Assembly (NCBI GenBank): GCA_023413645.1
Contig: JAEZPN010000064.1
Location: 1-28,485 of the forward strand
From: Bacteroidota bacterium
GTDB taxonomy: Bacteria; Bacteroidota; Bacteroidia; Bacteroidales; Rikenellaceae
Length of the DNA stretch: 28,485 nt
Direction: 5' to 3'
Below the pieces are notes generated by a model. The model did not search any database. It had not been told where the DNA came from and saw nothing but the letters and a program-made list of their open reading frames with translations. Positions 13,724 through 21,491 of the stretch are shown here, one piece after another. A program made the position numbers and the translations under genes. Numbering within the stretch: position 1 is the stretch's first letter; every line of letters starts with the position of its first letter.

Positions 13724-14913
13724 TCATCACTACCCAACACCCTATTACTCTTATACGTTAGTGCCGTGATAATGGCGATAATAAGCACCACAATACTATT
13801 AAACAGGTATGCGAAGGTGTGGTCCTTAACGTGGAATAGGGAATCGATGCCGTCAATCATAAATGGGGCAACAAGTATTGCGAGGTAGTTCGTGGTCATC
13901 ACTATAGCCAGCGACAGTGTCGAGAGGTGTGGTGGAGCATTTGTTGCCGCCTTGTCGTAGATTATTGGCTGCATAACGCCATATCCTAATCCCGTAAGTA
14001 TCGCACCTATAGTGAGCGACGTAGCCGTGGGATGTGGAAGCGACATCAGCAAAAGACCTATGCACATGGCCACGAGCGACCATAGGTTAACCGTTCTACC
14101 GAAGATGGCGATGATGCGATTTAGCATAAAACCAGGCGCCATAATAGCGAGAAAGAAAAGCGATATTATTACACCTGCCTCGCTGCTATGCATACCCGCA
14201 AGCGATGCCACATACGAGGTGTTATACGTTACGATAAGCGAAGTGTATGTTATGGCAAAGTAGAAGAGCACAAGGCCCACTATAATCTTAACATTAAGTA
14301 CCGTCTGACGGTTCTGCGCACCCGACTTCGGTTCGGGCTCGGGCTTCGTACGACTAAGCGCCGGGATGAGTAAAAGCGTGACTACGGGAAGCAGATAGAC
14401 AATAAATGCTAAGTGCCACTCAACATCTGCAAGGTAACCAACAGCAGAAGTGGCAACAACTAGCGTAAGGTTATTTACCGCAGAGCTAATACCTAGCTGC
14501 TTAACACGCTTATCACCAGTGAAATAATCGACTACCAAGCCCGTAGATAGGGGGATAATCATACCCGCACCAACACCTACAAGCGTGCTTGCGATGATAA
14601 GTTCAACAAGCGTGTAAGAGGTTGTGCACCACACGCCACTAAGCAAAAATATCGCCGTACCCACCACCAGCAAAGTTATCTTATTGCCCTTCACAGTCCA
14701 ACGTCCCGCAAGCAGCATAAAGGGTATAATCATCAACGATGGCAACGACTCGAGCATCTGCACCTCAAGTTCACTCGCGTGTGGAAAGATGCTCTGCATA
14801 TCATCCAAAATAGGCGAAATCGCCAAGCCCGGCAACGAGACAATTGCCGAGACAGACCATATAGCCACAAGGGCAATTAGGGGTATTTTACCCTTACCTG
14901 TATTGATAGTCAT
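13720..14913 (-). CDS. MFS transporter, 397 aa
   Basis: Twelve hydrophobic helices, with a hydrophilic central loop (about residues 190-210, RTKPEPEPKSGAQNRQ), give the classic 6+6 major facilitator layout. The first half has GRWTVKGNKITLLVVG as the loop 2-3 motif and VGVGAGMIIPLSTGLVVDYF in helix 4-5. The protein resembles drug/proton antiporter-type carriers of the CynX/YfmO kind, but the substrate cannot be read from sequence. The gene ends inside the convergent outer-membrane protein gene (4-base overlap), and no terminator fits between them. It is transcribed alone. Confidence 0.85.
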   Translation of the reverse strand: MTINTGKGKIPLIALVAIWSVSAIVSLPGLAISPILDDMQSIFPHASELEVQMLESLPSLMIIPFMLLAGRWTVKGNKITLLVVGTAIFLLSGVWCTTSYTLVELIIASTLVGVGAGMIIPLSTGLVVDYFTGDKRVKQLGISSAVNNLTLVVATSAVGYLADVEWHLAFIVYLLPVVTLLLIPALSRTKPEPEPKSGAQNRQTVLNVKIIVGLVLFYFAITYTSLIVTYNTSYVASLAGMHSSEAGVIISLFFLAIMAPGFMLNRIIAIFGRTVNLWSLVAMCIGLLLMSLPHPTATSLTIGAILTGLGYGVMQPIIYDKAATNAPPHLSTLSLAIVMTTNYLAILVAPFMIDGIDSLFHVKDHTFAYLFNSIVVLIIAIITALTYKSNRVLGSDD

Positions 14914-14991
14914 TTAGCAATATTTTTATTACACTCCAGTCAAGCAAAGATTATGCCACACACCATTCTTGCGCGCATACGCATACACACC

Positions 14992-15021
14992 TTGCTTATT
15001 CAACTTTTTTTGCTAACTTTG
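14992..15021 (+). promoter_or_regulatory. Promoter of the rpe operon
   Basis: TAACTTTG (15014-15021) with TTG (14992-14994) 19 bases upstream. The predicted leader before ATG 15062 is about 34 bases. Confidence 0.65.
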
Positions 15022-15061
15022 TGCGATTATACAGACTCAAAGATTAAAACCTCATAACACT

Positions 15062-15715
15062 ATGAAAAGAATTATTGCTCCTTCGGTGCTTTCAGCCGAC
15101 TTTGGCAACCTCAATCGTGACATGGAGATGCTCGAGCGCTCACAGGCAGAGTGGGTACACGTCGACGTTATGGATGGCGTATTCGTACCTAACATTTCAT
15201 TCGGTTTCCCCCTTATGAAGCCTTTGCGCAAGGGTACAACAAAGGTACTCGATGTGCACCTCATGATTACTGCACCCGAGAAGTACGTTACACGCTTTGT
15301 TGAGGCGGGTGCTGACTACGTTACCTTCCACTACGAGGCTACTGAGAACATCCAGGAGTGCATCGACCTCATCCGCAAGGCGGGTGCAAAGGTTGGCATC
15401 TCTATCAAGCCAGGCACCGAGCCCGAGGTATTGGACAAGTGGCTCACACAGCTCGACCTCATCCTCGTTATGAGCGTAGAACCAGGCTTTGGTGGCCAGA
15501 AGTTCATGCCTTCGTCTATCGCAAAGTGCGAGTATCTCAACCGCAAGAAGCAGGAGTTGTGTCTCTCGGAGCTTATCATCGAGGTAGATGGCGGTATCTC
15601 GGCATCGAACTCACGCCTCTTGTTCGACGCAGGTGCCGAGGCATTGGTTGCTGGCAGCTCAGTATTCGGCGCACCCGACCCCGAGCAGGCAATCGTAGAC
15701 ATGATTAACTCATAA
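15062..15715 (+). CDS. rpe: Ribulose-phosphate 3-epimerase
   Basis: The enzyme interconverts ribulose-5-phosphate and xylulose-5-phosphate in the pentose phosphate pathway. The TIM-barrel motifs are complete: APSVLSADFGNL, WVHVDVMDGVFVPNISFG, VLDVHLMI, VMSVEPGFGGQKF and IEVDGGIS, with the metal-binding His and Asp residues in the second, third and fifth. At 217 aa the length is normal. It opens a four-gene plus-strand operon; the ABC-F gene starts 13 bases after its stop. Its own near-consensus promoter lies at 14992-15021. Confidence 0.97.
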   Translation: MKRIIAPSVLSADFGNLNRDMEMLERSQAEWVHVDVMDGVFVPNISFGFPLMKPLRKGTTKVLDVHLMITAPEKYVTRFVEAGADYVTFHYEATENIQECIDLIRKAGAKVGISIKPGTEPEVLDKWLTQLDLILVMSVEPGFGGQKFMPSSIAKCEYLNRKKQELCLSELIIEVDGGISASNSRLLFDAGAEALVAGSSVFGAPDPEQAIVDMINS

Positions 15716-15728
15716 TCCAACACACTAA

Positions 15729-17663
15729 ATGATTTCGCTCGATAACCTCACCATCAGCTACGGCGGCTGGACACTCTTCGACGGCATATCGTTTATGATT
15801 AATCCCAAGGATCGCATTGGTCTTGTGGGTAAGAACGGTGCGGGTAAGACTACCCTACTGCGTGTCATCACTGGCGAGCAGCAGCCCACCGAGGGTGCCG
15901 TAACCATAAATAGCGAGTGCACCATAGGCTACCTCCCCCAGCAGATGCGCGTGGCAGATACCACATCGCTCGTAGCAGAGACTGCCAAGGCATTCGAGGA
16001 GGTGCTACGCATCGAGGCAAACATCGAGCGCCTAACAGCGGAGATCGCTTCACGCACCGACTACGAGAGCGAGGAGTATGCCGAGCTCATACACCGCCTA
16101 AACGAGGCTAACGACCGCTACCACATCCTTGGTGGCGACACGCGCGATGCAGACATCGAGCGCACACTCTTAGGTTTGGGCTTCAAGCGCACGGACTTCG
16201 AGCGCCCCACACGCGAGTTCTCTGGAGGCTGGCGCATGCGTATCGAGTTGGCGAAGCTTCTTTTGCGTCGTCCCTCAATATTCTTGCTCGATGAGCCTAC
16301 CAACCACCTCGACATCGAGAGTATCCAGTGGTTGGAGGAGTACCTCAAGAACTATAACGGTGCAGTGCTCCTAATCTCGCACGACCGCGCCTTTTTGGAT
16401 AACGTGACCACACGTACCGTTGAAATCTCGTTGGGCAAGGCCTACGACTACAAGGTGCCCTACTCGAAGTACGTTGTACTACGTCAGGAGCGTCGCGCAC
16501 AGCAGATGGCAGCCTACGAGAACCAGCAGCGCCTAATCGAGAAGACCGAGGAGTTTATCGAGAAGTTCCGCTATAAGCCTACAAAGAGTAACCAGGTGCA
16601 GTCGCGCATCAAGCAGCTCGAGAAGCTCGACCGCATAGAGGTAGATGAGGAGGACCTCTCACGCCTAAACATCAAGTTCCCGCCCGCACCCCGCACAGGT
16701 CAAATCGTTGCAGAGGTCAAGGAGGTGGGCAAGGCATTTGGCGAGAAGCGCATATTCTCGGGTGCAGAGTTCACCATCGAGCGCGGACAGAAGATAGCCC
16801 TTGTTGGTCGTAACGGCGAGGGTAAGACAACCTTTGCACGTATGCTTATCGGCGAGTTGGAGCCTACGGAGGGTAACATTAAGCTCGGTGCAAATGTCAA
16901 TATCGGCTACTATGCACAGAACCAGGACGACCTCATGGATGGCGAGTTCACAGTATTTGACACCCTCGACCGCGTGGCTGTGGGCGACATACGCACACGT
17001 CTGCGCGACATCCTCGGCGCCTTCCTCTTCCGTGGCGAGGACATCGAGAAGAAGGTCAAGGTTTTGTCTGGCGGTGAGCGTTCACGCCTCGCTATGGCAC
17101 GCCTCATGCTCGAGCCCTACAACCTTCTTATCCTCGATGAGCCCACCAACCATATGGATATGCGCTCGAAGGATATATTGAAGGATGCGTTGCAGAAGTA
17201 TGACGGCACGGTGGTCGTTGTATCGCACGACCGAGAGTTCCTCGACGGCCTTGTTGACCGCATCTACGAGTTCCGTGATGGTGGCGTTAGGGAGTACCTC
17301 GGCGATATATGGTACTTCTTGGAGAAGCGCAAGGTGGAGTCATTGCAGGAGATTGAACGCAAAGATAAGCCCGTAGCATCAGAGAAGAGCAACACAGAGA
17401 GTAGCACTGGCAAGCTATCGTACGAGCAGAAGAAGGAGCAGGAGAAGCTACTTCGCAAGTTGCGTAAGGCCGTAGAGAGTGTAGAGGAGGAGTTGGCAAA
17501 GGTCGAGGCAGAGATTGCAGCCTACGACAAGCGCTTCGCCGAGTCCACGGAGTATAACGCCGACGACTACGCTAAGTATGACGCACTAAAGCAACGCTAC
17601 GACCAGCTCATGCACGAGTGGGAGAAGGCGTCGTACGAGTTGGAGATTACCGAGCAGAATTAA
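15729..17663 (+). CDS. ABC-F family ATPase, 644 aa
   Basis: Two ABC ATPase domains sit in one chain without membrane segments. The first has GKNGAGKTTLL, FSGGWRMR and LLDEPTNHLD; the second has GRNGEGKTTFA, LSGGERSR and LILDEPTNHMD. They are joined by a charged linker (about 240-310) containing YENQQRLIEKTEEFIEKFRYKPTK split over two helices, the ABC-F signature that reaches the ribosomal P/E site. A C-terminal coiled coil (about 570-640) follows, as in Uup/YheS-like members. ABC-F proteins act on ribosomes, in translation rescue or antibiotic protection; the subfamily cannot be decided here. Its location between rpe and rlmB favours a housekeeping translation role. Confidence 0.92.
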   Translation: MISLDNLTISYGGWTLFDGISFMINPKDRIGLVGKNGAGKTTLLRVITGEQQPTEGAVTINSECTIGYLPQQMRVADTTSLVAETAKAFEEVLRIEANIERLTAEIASRTDYESEEYAELIHRLNEANDRYHILGGDTRDADIERTLLGLGFKRTDFERPTREFSGGWRMRIELAKLLLRRPSIFLLDEPTNHLDIESIQWLEEYLKNYNGAVLLISHDRAFLDNVTTRTVEISLGKAYDYKVPYSKYVVLRQERRAQQMAAYENQQRLIEKTEEFIEKFRYKPTKSNQVQSRIKQLEKLDRIEVDEEDLSRLNIKFPPAPRTGQIVAEVKEVGKAFGEKRIFSGAEFTIERGQKIALVGRNGEGKTTFARMLIGELEPTEGNIKLGANVNIGYYAQNQDDLMDGEFTVFDTLDRVAVGDIRTRLRDILGAFLFRGEDIEKKVKVLSGGERSRLAMARLMLEPYNLLILDEPTNHMDMRSKDILKDALQKYDGTVVVVSHDREFLDGLVDRIYEFRDGGVREYLGDIWYFLEKRKVESLQEIERKDKPVASEKSNTESSTGKLSYEQKKEQEKLLRKLRKAVESVEEELAKVEAEIAAYDKRFAESTEYNADDYAKYDALKQRYDQLMHEWEKASYELEITEQN

Positions 17664-17695
17664 GTATAAACTACTGTCTATAAATAAGATAGAGT

Positions 17696-18424
17696 ATGGA
17701 AAATATTATTTTTGGAATACGCCCCGTTGCTGAGGCTGTCGAAGCACGCAAGCAGATTGAGCGCGTATATATTAAGAAGGGTGCTGACGGTCAGCTTATG
17801 AACGACCTCAAGGACCTTATGGCACGTCACCATATCCGTTGGCAGGAGGTGCCCATCGAGAAGCTCAACCGCCTCACTCGCGGTAACCACCAGGGCGTAG
17901 TGGCACAGATTGCCGCTATCGACTACGTGGAGCTCAACGATATCCTCGAGCGTGTACCCGAGGATGAGACACCACTTATCGTGGTATTCGATGGCGTAAC
18001 CGACGTGCGCAACTTCGGTGGTATCGCCCGCTCTGCAGAGTGCGCAGGTGCTCACGGTCTTATCACACCCTTGAAGAACTCTGCTCCCGTAAATGGTGAT
18101 GCTATTCGCTCATCTGCCGGTGCTTTGAACAATATCCCTGTATGCCGCGTAGGCTCTATCCGCAACACTCTCAAGACATTACAGGTGGAGGGTTTCCAGA
18201 TTGTAGCTGCAACAGAGAAGAGCACAAAGCTCCTCTACGATGCAGACTTCACAAAGCCCACAGTAATCGTTATGGGTGCCGAAGATAAGGGCATCTCGAA
18301 GGAGGTTTTGAAACTCTGCGACGAGCAGTTGGCAATTCCTCTTATCGGTCACACCGAGTCACTCAACGTTGCAGCAGCAGCGGCTATAATGCTCTTCGAG
18401 GCGGTACGCCAGCGTATCGGCTAA
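17696..18424 (+). CDS. rlmB: 23S rRNA 2'-O-methyltransferase RlmB (TrmH/SpoU family)
   Basis: The 242-residue protein opens ENIIFGIRPVAEAVEA, typical of the substrate-binding domain. It then shows the three SPOUT knot motifs: VFDGVTDVRNFGGIARSAE, VIVMGAEDKGIS and PLIGHTESLNVAAAAAIMLF. RlmB methylates the 2'-OH of G2251 in the 23S rRNA P-loop. A related TrmH-group methyltransferase is possible but the N-terminal domain fits RlmB. The stop codon shares one base with the ATG of the next gene, so translation is coupled. Confidence 0.92.
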   Translation: MENIIFGIRPVAEAVEARKQIERVYIKKGADGQLMNDLKDLMARHHIRWQEVPIEKLNRLTRGNHQGVVAQIAAIDYVELNDILERVPEDETPLIVVFDGVTDVRNFGGIARSAECAGAHGLITPLKNSAPVNGDAIRSSAGALNNIPVCRVGSIRNTLKTLQVEGFQIVAATEKSTKLLYDADFTKPTVIVMGAEDKGISKEVLKLCDEQLAIPLIGHTESLNVAAAAAIMLFEAVRQRIG

Positions 18425-18996
18425 TGGCCATCGTAGAACATAAGATACTTGGAATGATAGAGTGTGTGCGCTCACTGCGTGCACGCTCTATTCGTCTTGT
18501 CGTACGCCGTGACGGCACATTACGCCTCACCTACCCACTATTTAGTAGCCGCGCTAAGGCTATCGCCTTTGCCGAGAGCAAGGTAGAGTGGATAGAACTT
18601 ACACGCCAGCGTCTCAGCCAGCGCATTGCACAATATCCCACTATTACACCTGCGGAGGTTGAGCGCCTACGCCGTGAGGCTCGCTCCTATATCCCCACTA
18701 CACTAGCACGCCTTGCACAGGAACATGGCTTTAGCTACACGTCGCTACGCATCTCCTCGGCACACACCCGCTGGGGATCGTGCAGTGGCCGCAATGGCAT
18801 CAGCATCTCGCTCTTCGTGATGCTTCTCCCCGAACACTTGCGCGAGTTTATCATGCTCCACGAACTCTGCCATACGCGTCACCATAATCACTCCGCTGCC
18901 TTTCATCAGCTTTTAAATGCACACGTTGGCGGCAAGGAGCGGGCATACAACCAAGAACTTAAATCCTACCCCATTCCCCGCATAGTCAAAGAGTAA
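18424..18996 (+). CDS. YgjP-like metal-dependent hydrolase (DUF45), 190 aa
   Basis: The zinc motif HELCH (His146, Glu147, His150) with a third His at about 156 in NHSAAF matches the family pattern HELxHxxxxxHxxxF (PF01863, YgjP-like metallopeptidase). The preceding TRWGSCSGRNGISIS is also diagnostic. There is no signal peptide, so it is cytoplasmic. Its substrate is not known. It is the last gene of the rpe operon and overlaps rlmB by one base. Similar proteins elsewhere are annotated M48-family or SprT-like. Confidence 0.9.
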   Translation: MAIVEHKILGMIECVRSLRARSIRLVVRRDGTLRLTYPLFSSRAKAIAFAESKVEWIELTRQRLSQRIAQYPTITPAEVERLRREARSYIPTTLARLAQEHGFSYTSLRISSAHTRWGSCSGRNGISISLFVMLLPEHLREFIMLHELCHTRHHNHSAAFHQLLNAHVGGKERAYNQELKSYPIPRIVKE

Positions 18997-19031
18997 CCCC
19001 AATTTACACACATGTTTTATTGTCAGAGTGG

Positions 19032-19125
19032 TACGGGACTCGAACGACGAAGTCGTAGAGCCGATACCATATAGCGCAGGGCATTAGCCCGAGCAATAGA
19101 CACTATCATATCGGCTCAACCCGTA
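19032..19125 (-). ncRNA. Structured element of unknown family, three-way junction
   Basis: On the minus strand TACGGG (19120-19125) pairs with CCCGTA (19032-19037). Inside it are GAGCCGATA/TATCGGCTC (9 bp), ATAGTG/CGCTAT (with a G-T wobble that works only in minus-strand RNA), GGGC-TAAT-GCCC, and ACGAC-TTC-GTCGT. The 3' part, GTTCGAGTCCCGTACCA, looks like a tRNA T-arm and acceptor end, and TACGGGTT at the 5' end would complete the T stem if the middle were removed. No 5' half of a tRNA is visible. It may be a small RNA, a processed 3' UTR or a tRNA remnant with an insertion. Confidence 0.45.
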
Positions 19126-19166
19126 TTCAGTGAGCAGTGCAAAGATAGCTCAATGGTATATTTAGA

Positions 19167-19273
19167 TGATGACGATTCGCAAAGCGAATGAGCATACAAT
19201 ATGATGCGTGGGAGCTTGCTCACTATAGCATCATATTGTATGCTCGTATGCTACGATAGTAGCATCGTCATCA
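19167..19273. repeat. 107-bp cloverleaf palindrome next to tRNA-Asp
   Basis: TGATGACGAT (19167-19176) pairs with ATCGTCATCA (19264-19273). Within this closing stem lie three hairpins: TCGC-AAA-GCGA (19177-19187), an exact 18-bp stem GAGCATACAATATGATGC (19190-19207) with 19228-19245, and ATGCTAC-GATA-GTAGCAT (19248-19265), which shares its last bases with the outer stem. The top of the 18-bp arm has GAGC-TT-GCTC. Because nearly all pairs are Watson-Crick, the same shape forms in either DNA strand and either RNA. There is no ORF inside and no obvious T tract. Confidence 0.7.
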
Positions 19274-19279
19274 CATAAC

Positions 19280-19311
19280 AAAAAAAGGATGACCAACTAA
19301 GATCATCCTTT
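19280..19311 (-). terminator. Terminator of tRNA-Asp
   Basis: On the minus strand AAAGGATGA (19303-19311) pairs with TCATCCTTT (19284-19292), followed by further T residues. It starts four bases after the tRNA 3' end. Confidence 0.85.
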
Positions 19312-19314
19312 GAG

Positions 19315-19388
19315 CGGTATGGACGGGACTCGAACCCGCGACCCCCTGCGTGACAGGCAGGTATTCTAACCAGCTGAACTACCACACC
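19315..19388 (-). tRNA. tRNA-Asp (anticodon GTC)
   Basis: On the minus strand: acceptor GGTGTGG pairing with CCATACC (one G-T pair), D-arm around GTTCAGCTGGTTAGAAT, anticodon stem CCTGC/GCAGG with loop CTGTCAC (anticodon GTC), variable region GGGTC, T-arm GCGGG-TTCGAGT-CCCGT, discriminator G. It is 74 nt long and the CCA tail is not encoded. The GTC anticodon with discriminator G agrees with tRNA-Asp identity. Confidence 0.97.
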
Positions 19389-19428
19389 ATTTTTAGAGCC
19401 TTACAATCGTTATTTCTCGATTGCGTTG

Positions 19429-19459
19429 CAAAGGTAGTATTTTTTCTCAAACCCGCAAA
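19429..19459 (-). promoter_or_regulatory. Promoter of tRNA-Asp
   Basis: On the minus strand TACCTTTG (19429-19436) with TTTG (19456-19459) 19 bases upstream, ending 40 bases before the tRNA 5' end. Confidence 0.65.
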
Positions 19460-19486
19460 ATTTTTCGCTACTTTTTTCAAAAAAAA

Positions 19487-20023
19487 TTACTCTTTTCTAA
19501 AGAACGAGAACTGAACACTACCATAGCTACGTGTCTGCCAGAAGTGAGGGAAATTACTAACATCCTGGTCCTTAGAGTGTTCAAATATCAAGATACCGTC
19601 CTCGGCTAGCAAGTCACGCTCGAAGACAAGACGGATAACCTCCTCACTACCCTCCAAGTCGTATGGTGCATCCGAGAAAATAAGGTCAAACTTTTTAGTG
19701 CAACTCTTAAGGTAGAGGAACACGTTTGCCTTAACAGCAAAGAAATTCTCGAACTGCAAGTCGCGAGCTGTCTGGCGGATGAAGTTGTGGTGCACACTAT
19801 TCACCTCCACCGAGGTAACACTACGCGCATCACGCGATGCAAACTCATAACTTATAGAACCCGTACCTGAGAAGAGGTCGAGGACATCGAGATCCTCAAA
19901 GTCCACGAGGTTACCAAGCACATTAAAGAGATTCTCCTTGGCGAAGTCGGTCGTGGGACGTGCTCGCAAGTTGCGAGGCGGCACGATGGTACGACCGCGA
20001 TATTTACCGCTTATTATTCGCAT
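19487..20023 (-). CDS. rsmD: 16S rRNA (guanine966-N2)-methyltransferase RsmD
   Basis: RsmD methylates G966 in 16S rRNA of the assembled small subunit. The start MRIISGKYRGRTIVPP and ARPTTDFAKENLFNVL are highly characteristic, followed by the SAM-binding motif LDLFSGTGSISYEF and VTSVEVN. The catalytic motif, normally (D/N)PPY, reads SDAPYDL here, with Ala replacing the first Pro; the codon is clearly GCA. Length (178 aa) is normal. The start overlaps the 3' end of the DUF3822-like gene by 10 bases. Confidence 0.93.
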   Translation of the reverse strand: MRIISGKYRGRTIVPPRNLRARPTTDFAKENLFNVLGNLVDFEDLDVLDLFSGTGSISYEFASRDARSVTSVEVNSVHHNFIRQTARDLQFENFFAVKANVFLYLKSCTKKFDLIFSDAPYDLEGSEEVIRLVFERDLLAEDGILIFEHSKDQDVSNFPHFWQTRSYGSVQFSFFRKE

Positions 20024-20601
20024 ACCAATTCCTTAAATAGAGTTTTCAAAAGTTTCTGCATACGCTTTACATCACCCTTCGCGCGCGCGTACATATTATA
20101 TATGCCATACACCTGGTTTAGCGTTGCTAGGTAGTACAACATATCTGCGTCGTTCTTGCACTCTAAAGCCTCAGCAAAGCGAAGACCACCATCGAAGATG
20201 CGCACATAGAGCACATCCGACTCCAGGTGTAGGACACTACCCTTCTCCAAAATATCGTCCTCGAGAAGTGGCGAAGTGAATCTAACACCAACAGCTATCA
20301 ATTCGCGAAGCTCTGCATAACACCTCTTGCTAACAGCCATTACTGCCACAGCGCCATTCACCACGTCGCTATAGACTGCACACTCAGCAACCGATGGTGT
20401 AAGTCCAACCTCTATGAGGTAGTCTGCAGCATGCTCCCTATCGAAGAACTCCGCAGGCACAAGCGTACTCTTTGCGGTGAGTACTACGACCTCGACAGGT
20501 TGAGAGGCACTACGCACCTCGGCACTTAGTTCCAATGCTGAAAAAGAGTGTCCACCCGATTTAAGGCGGATGGACACATTATTTAGTGATGTTTGCATCA
20601 T
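20014..20601 (-). CDS. DUF3822-like protein, 195 aa
   Basis: A cytoplasmic protein with no signal peptide. Its content (EVVVLTAKSTLVPAEFF, VYSDVVNGAVAVMAVSKR, LHLESDVLYVRIFDGGLRFAE, ALECKNDADMLYYLATLNQVYG) resembles the DUF3822 family, which is typically encoded next to rsmD in Bacteroidota and has an actin-like ATPase-type fold outline. The function is not established. The gene starts two bases after the stop of the upstream membrane-anchored protein and overlaps rsmD, so all three are in one operon. An alternative start is the second Met at 20598. Confidence 0.75.
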   Translation of the reverse strand: MMQTSLNNVSIRLKSGGHSFSALELSAEVRSASQPVEVVVLTAKSTLVPAEFFDREHAADYLIEVGLTPSVAECAVYSDVVNGAVAVMAVSKRCYAELRELIAVGVRFTSPLLEDDILEKGSVLHLESDVLYVRIFDGGLRFAEALECKNDADMLYYLATLNQVYGIYNMYARAKGDVKRMQKLLKTLFKELVCE

Positions 20602-20603
20602 GA

Positions 20604-21431
20604 CTACTTAGCGCTACCGCCCCAGTTACCTGTCTCGTTGGTAGGCTCCTCGAGGCTACCGAATGTAACGCCGAAGAACTGCTCATCCATTGGGATGGGG
20701 TGTGCAGAACCGATCATATATCGCTCATCGCCTCGCTTGTCGAATGCCTTCTTGATACCATCAGCCTTCATCTTCTTCATATCCTCGCTAGCCTCCTGGT
20801 GGTTGATGAAGTATACAAACTGCTCATCGAGGAGGTTCCAGAACTCTACGTTGTAAGTCTTGTGGTCAATGAACTTAACGTAGGGAGCGTGGCAACGGAT
20901 CAAGTGAGTGCGGTATGCACCTGAAACGTAAGTTGCAGTGTCGAGCTGGAACTCAACCTTGTTGTCTGTGTAAGGGATGTAACGCAAGTTCTTCATCTCA
21001 TCCAAAGTGAGGCGGCACTTGCCATATACATCATCAAATACTGTATCACGAACAGCTACGCGAACAACGCGCTCGTTCTTCCAGTTAGGATCGTTCTTGA
21101 GAGCTGCCTCAATCTTTGCAGCGTTATCCAAGTTGTTCTCATCGTAGATCTGGCTGTGATACTCCATTGTACCATTCAAAGCGAAATCTGTAAGCTCATC
21201 CCAGTTTGTAGTAAACTCCTTCTTGGGGTTATTGTCGCGGTATGCCTGAACGAGCTTGACAATCTGCTGCTCCTTCGCGATAACCGTTGCAGTACGCTCC
21301 TCGAAGTGGTTCTCAAACTGAATAGGCTTTGCTACTATCATCACGTTCCAAGCAAGGGCAGCCAATGCAGCGATAGCCAACACCACAGCTGAGATGATAA
21401 CAATAACCTTGATAGATCTTGAATTTTTCAT
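20604..21431 (-). CDS. Membrane-anchored protein of unknown function, 275 aa
   Basis: One N-terminal membrane helix (about residues 8-30, VIVIISAVVLAIAALAALAW) anchors a hydrophilic, largely extracytoplasmic domain with FENHFEERTATVIAKEQQIVKLVQAY, then ELTDFALNGTMEYHSQIYDE, and an end rich in Gly, Asn and Ser (ETGNWGGSAK). I do not recognise the family; similar hypothetical proteins sit at this locus in related genomes as far as I recall. It is the first gene of the DUF3822/rsmD operon and diverges from the helicase gene. Confidence 0.7.
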   Translation of the reverse strand: MKNSRSIKVIVIISAVVLAIAALAALAWNVMIVAKPIQFENHFEERTATVIAKEQQIVKLVQAYRDNNPKKEFTTNWDELTDFALNGTMEYHSQIYDENNLDNAAKIEAALKNDPNWKNERVVRVAVRDTVFDDVYGKCRLTLDEMKNLRYIPYTDNKVEFQLDTATYVSGAYRTHLIRCHAPYVKFIDHKTYNVEFWNLLDEQFVYFINHQEASEDMKKMKADGIKKAFDKRGDERYMIGSAHPIPMDEQFFGVTFGSLEEPTNETGNWGGSAK

Positions 21432-21491
21432 TTTGTAATTATTTTTTATTAAGTTTGTATCGTCTTTAGTTTACGTTCAAAATAGGGAGCT

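Larger units (their letters stand above)
18997..19314. other. Gene-free spacer with two strongly folded elements and a terminator
   Basis: This 318-base stretch between the YgjP-like gene and tRNA-Asp contains no convincing ORF. It holds a three-way-junction element (19032-19125), a cloverleaf palindrome (19167-19273) and the tRNA terminator (19280-19311), all described separately. The short remaining pieces show nothing I recognise. Confidence 0.6.

Noticed and set aside
15358..15708. Other-frame ORFs inside rpe, the ABC-F gene and other genes
   Set aside because: They are shadows of strongly conserved genes with no domain or start-site support of their own.
19021..19060. Second complete tRNA gene, from the GGTACGGGACTCGAAC match
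   Set aside because: No anticodon arm, D-arm or 5' acceptor strand can be found upstream on the minus strand; only a T-arm-like 3' end is present.
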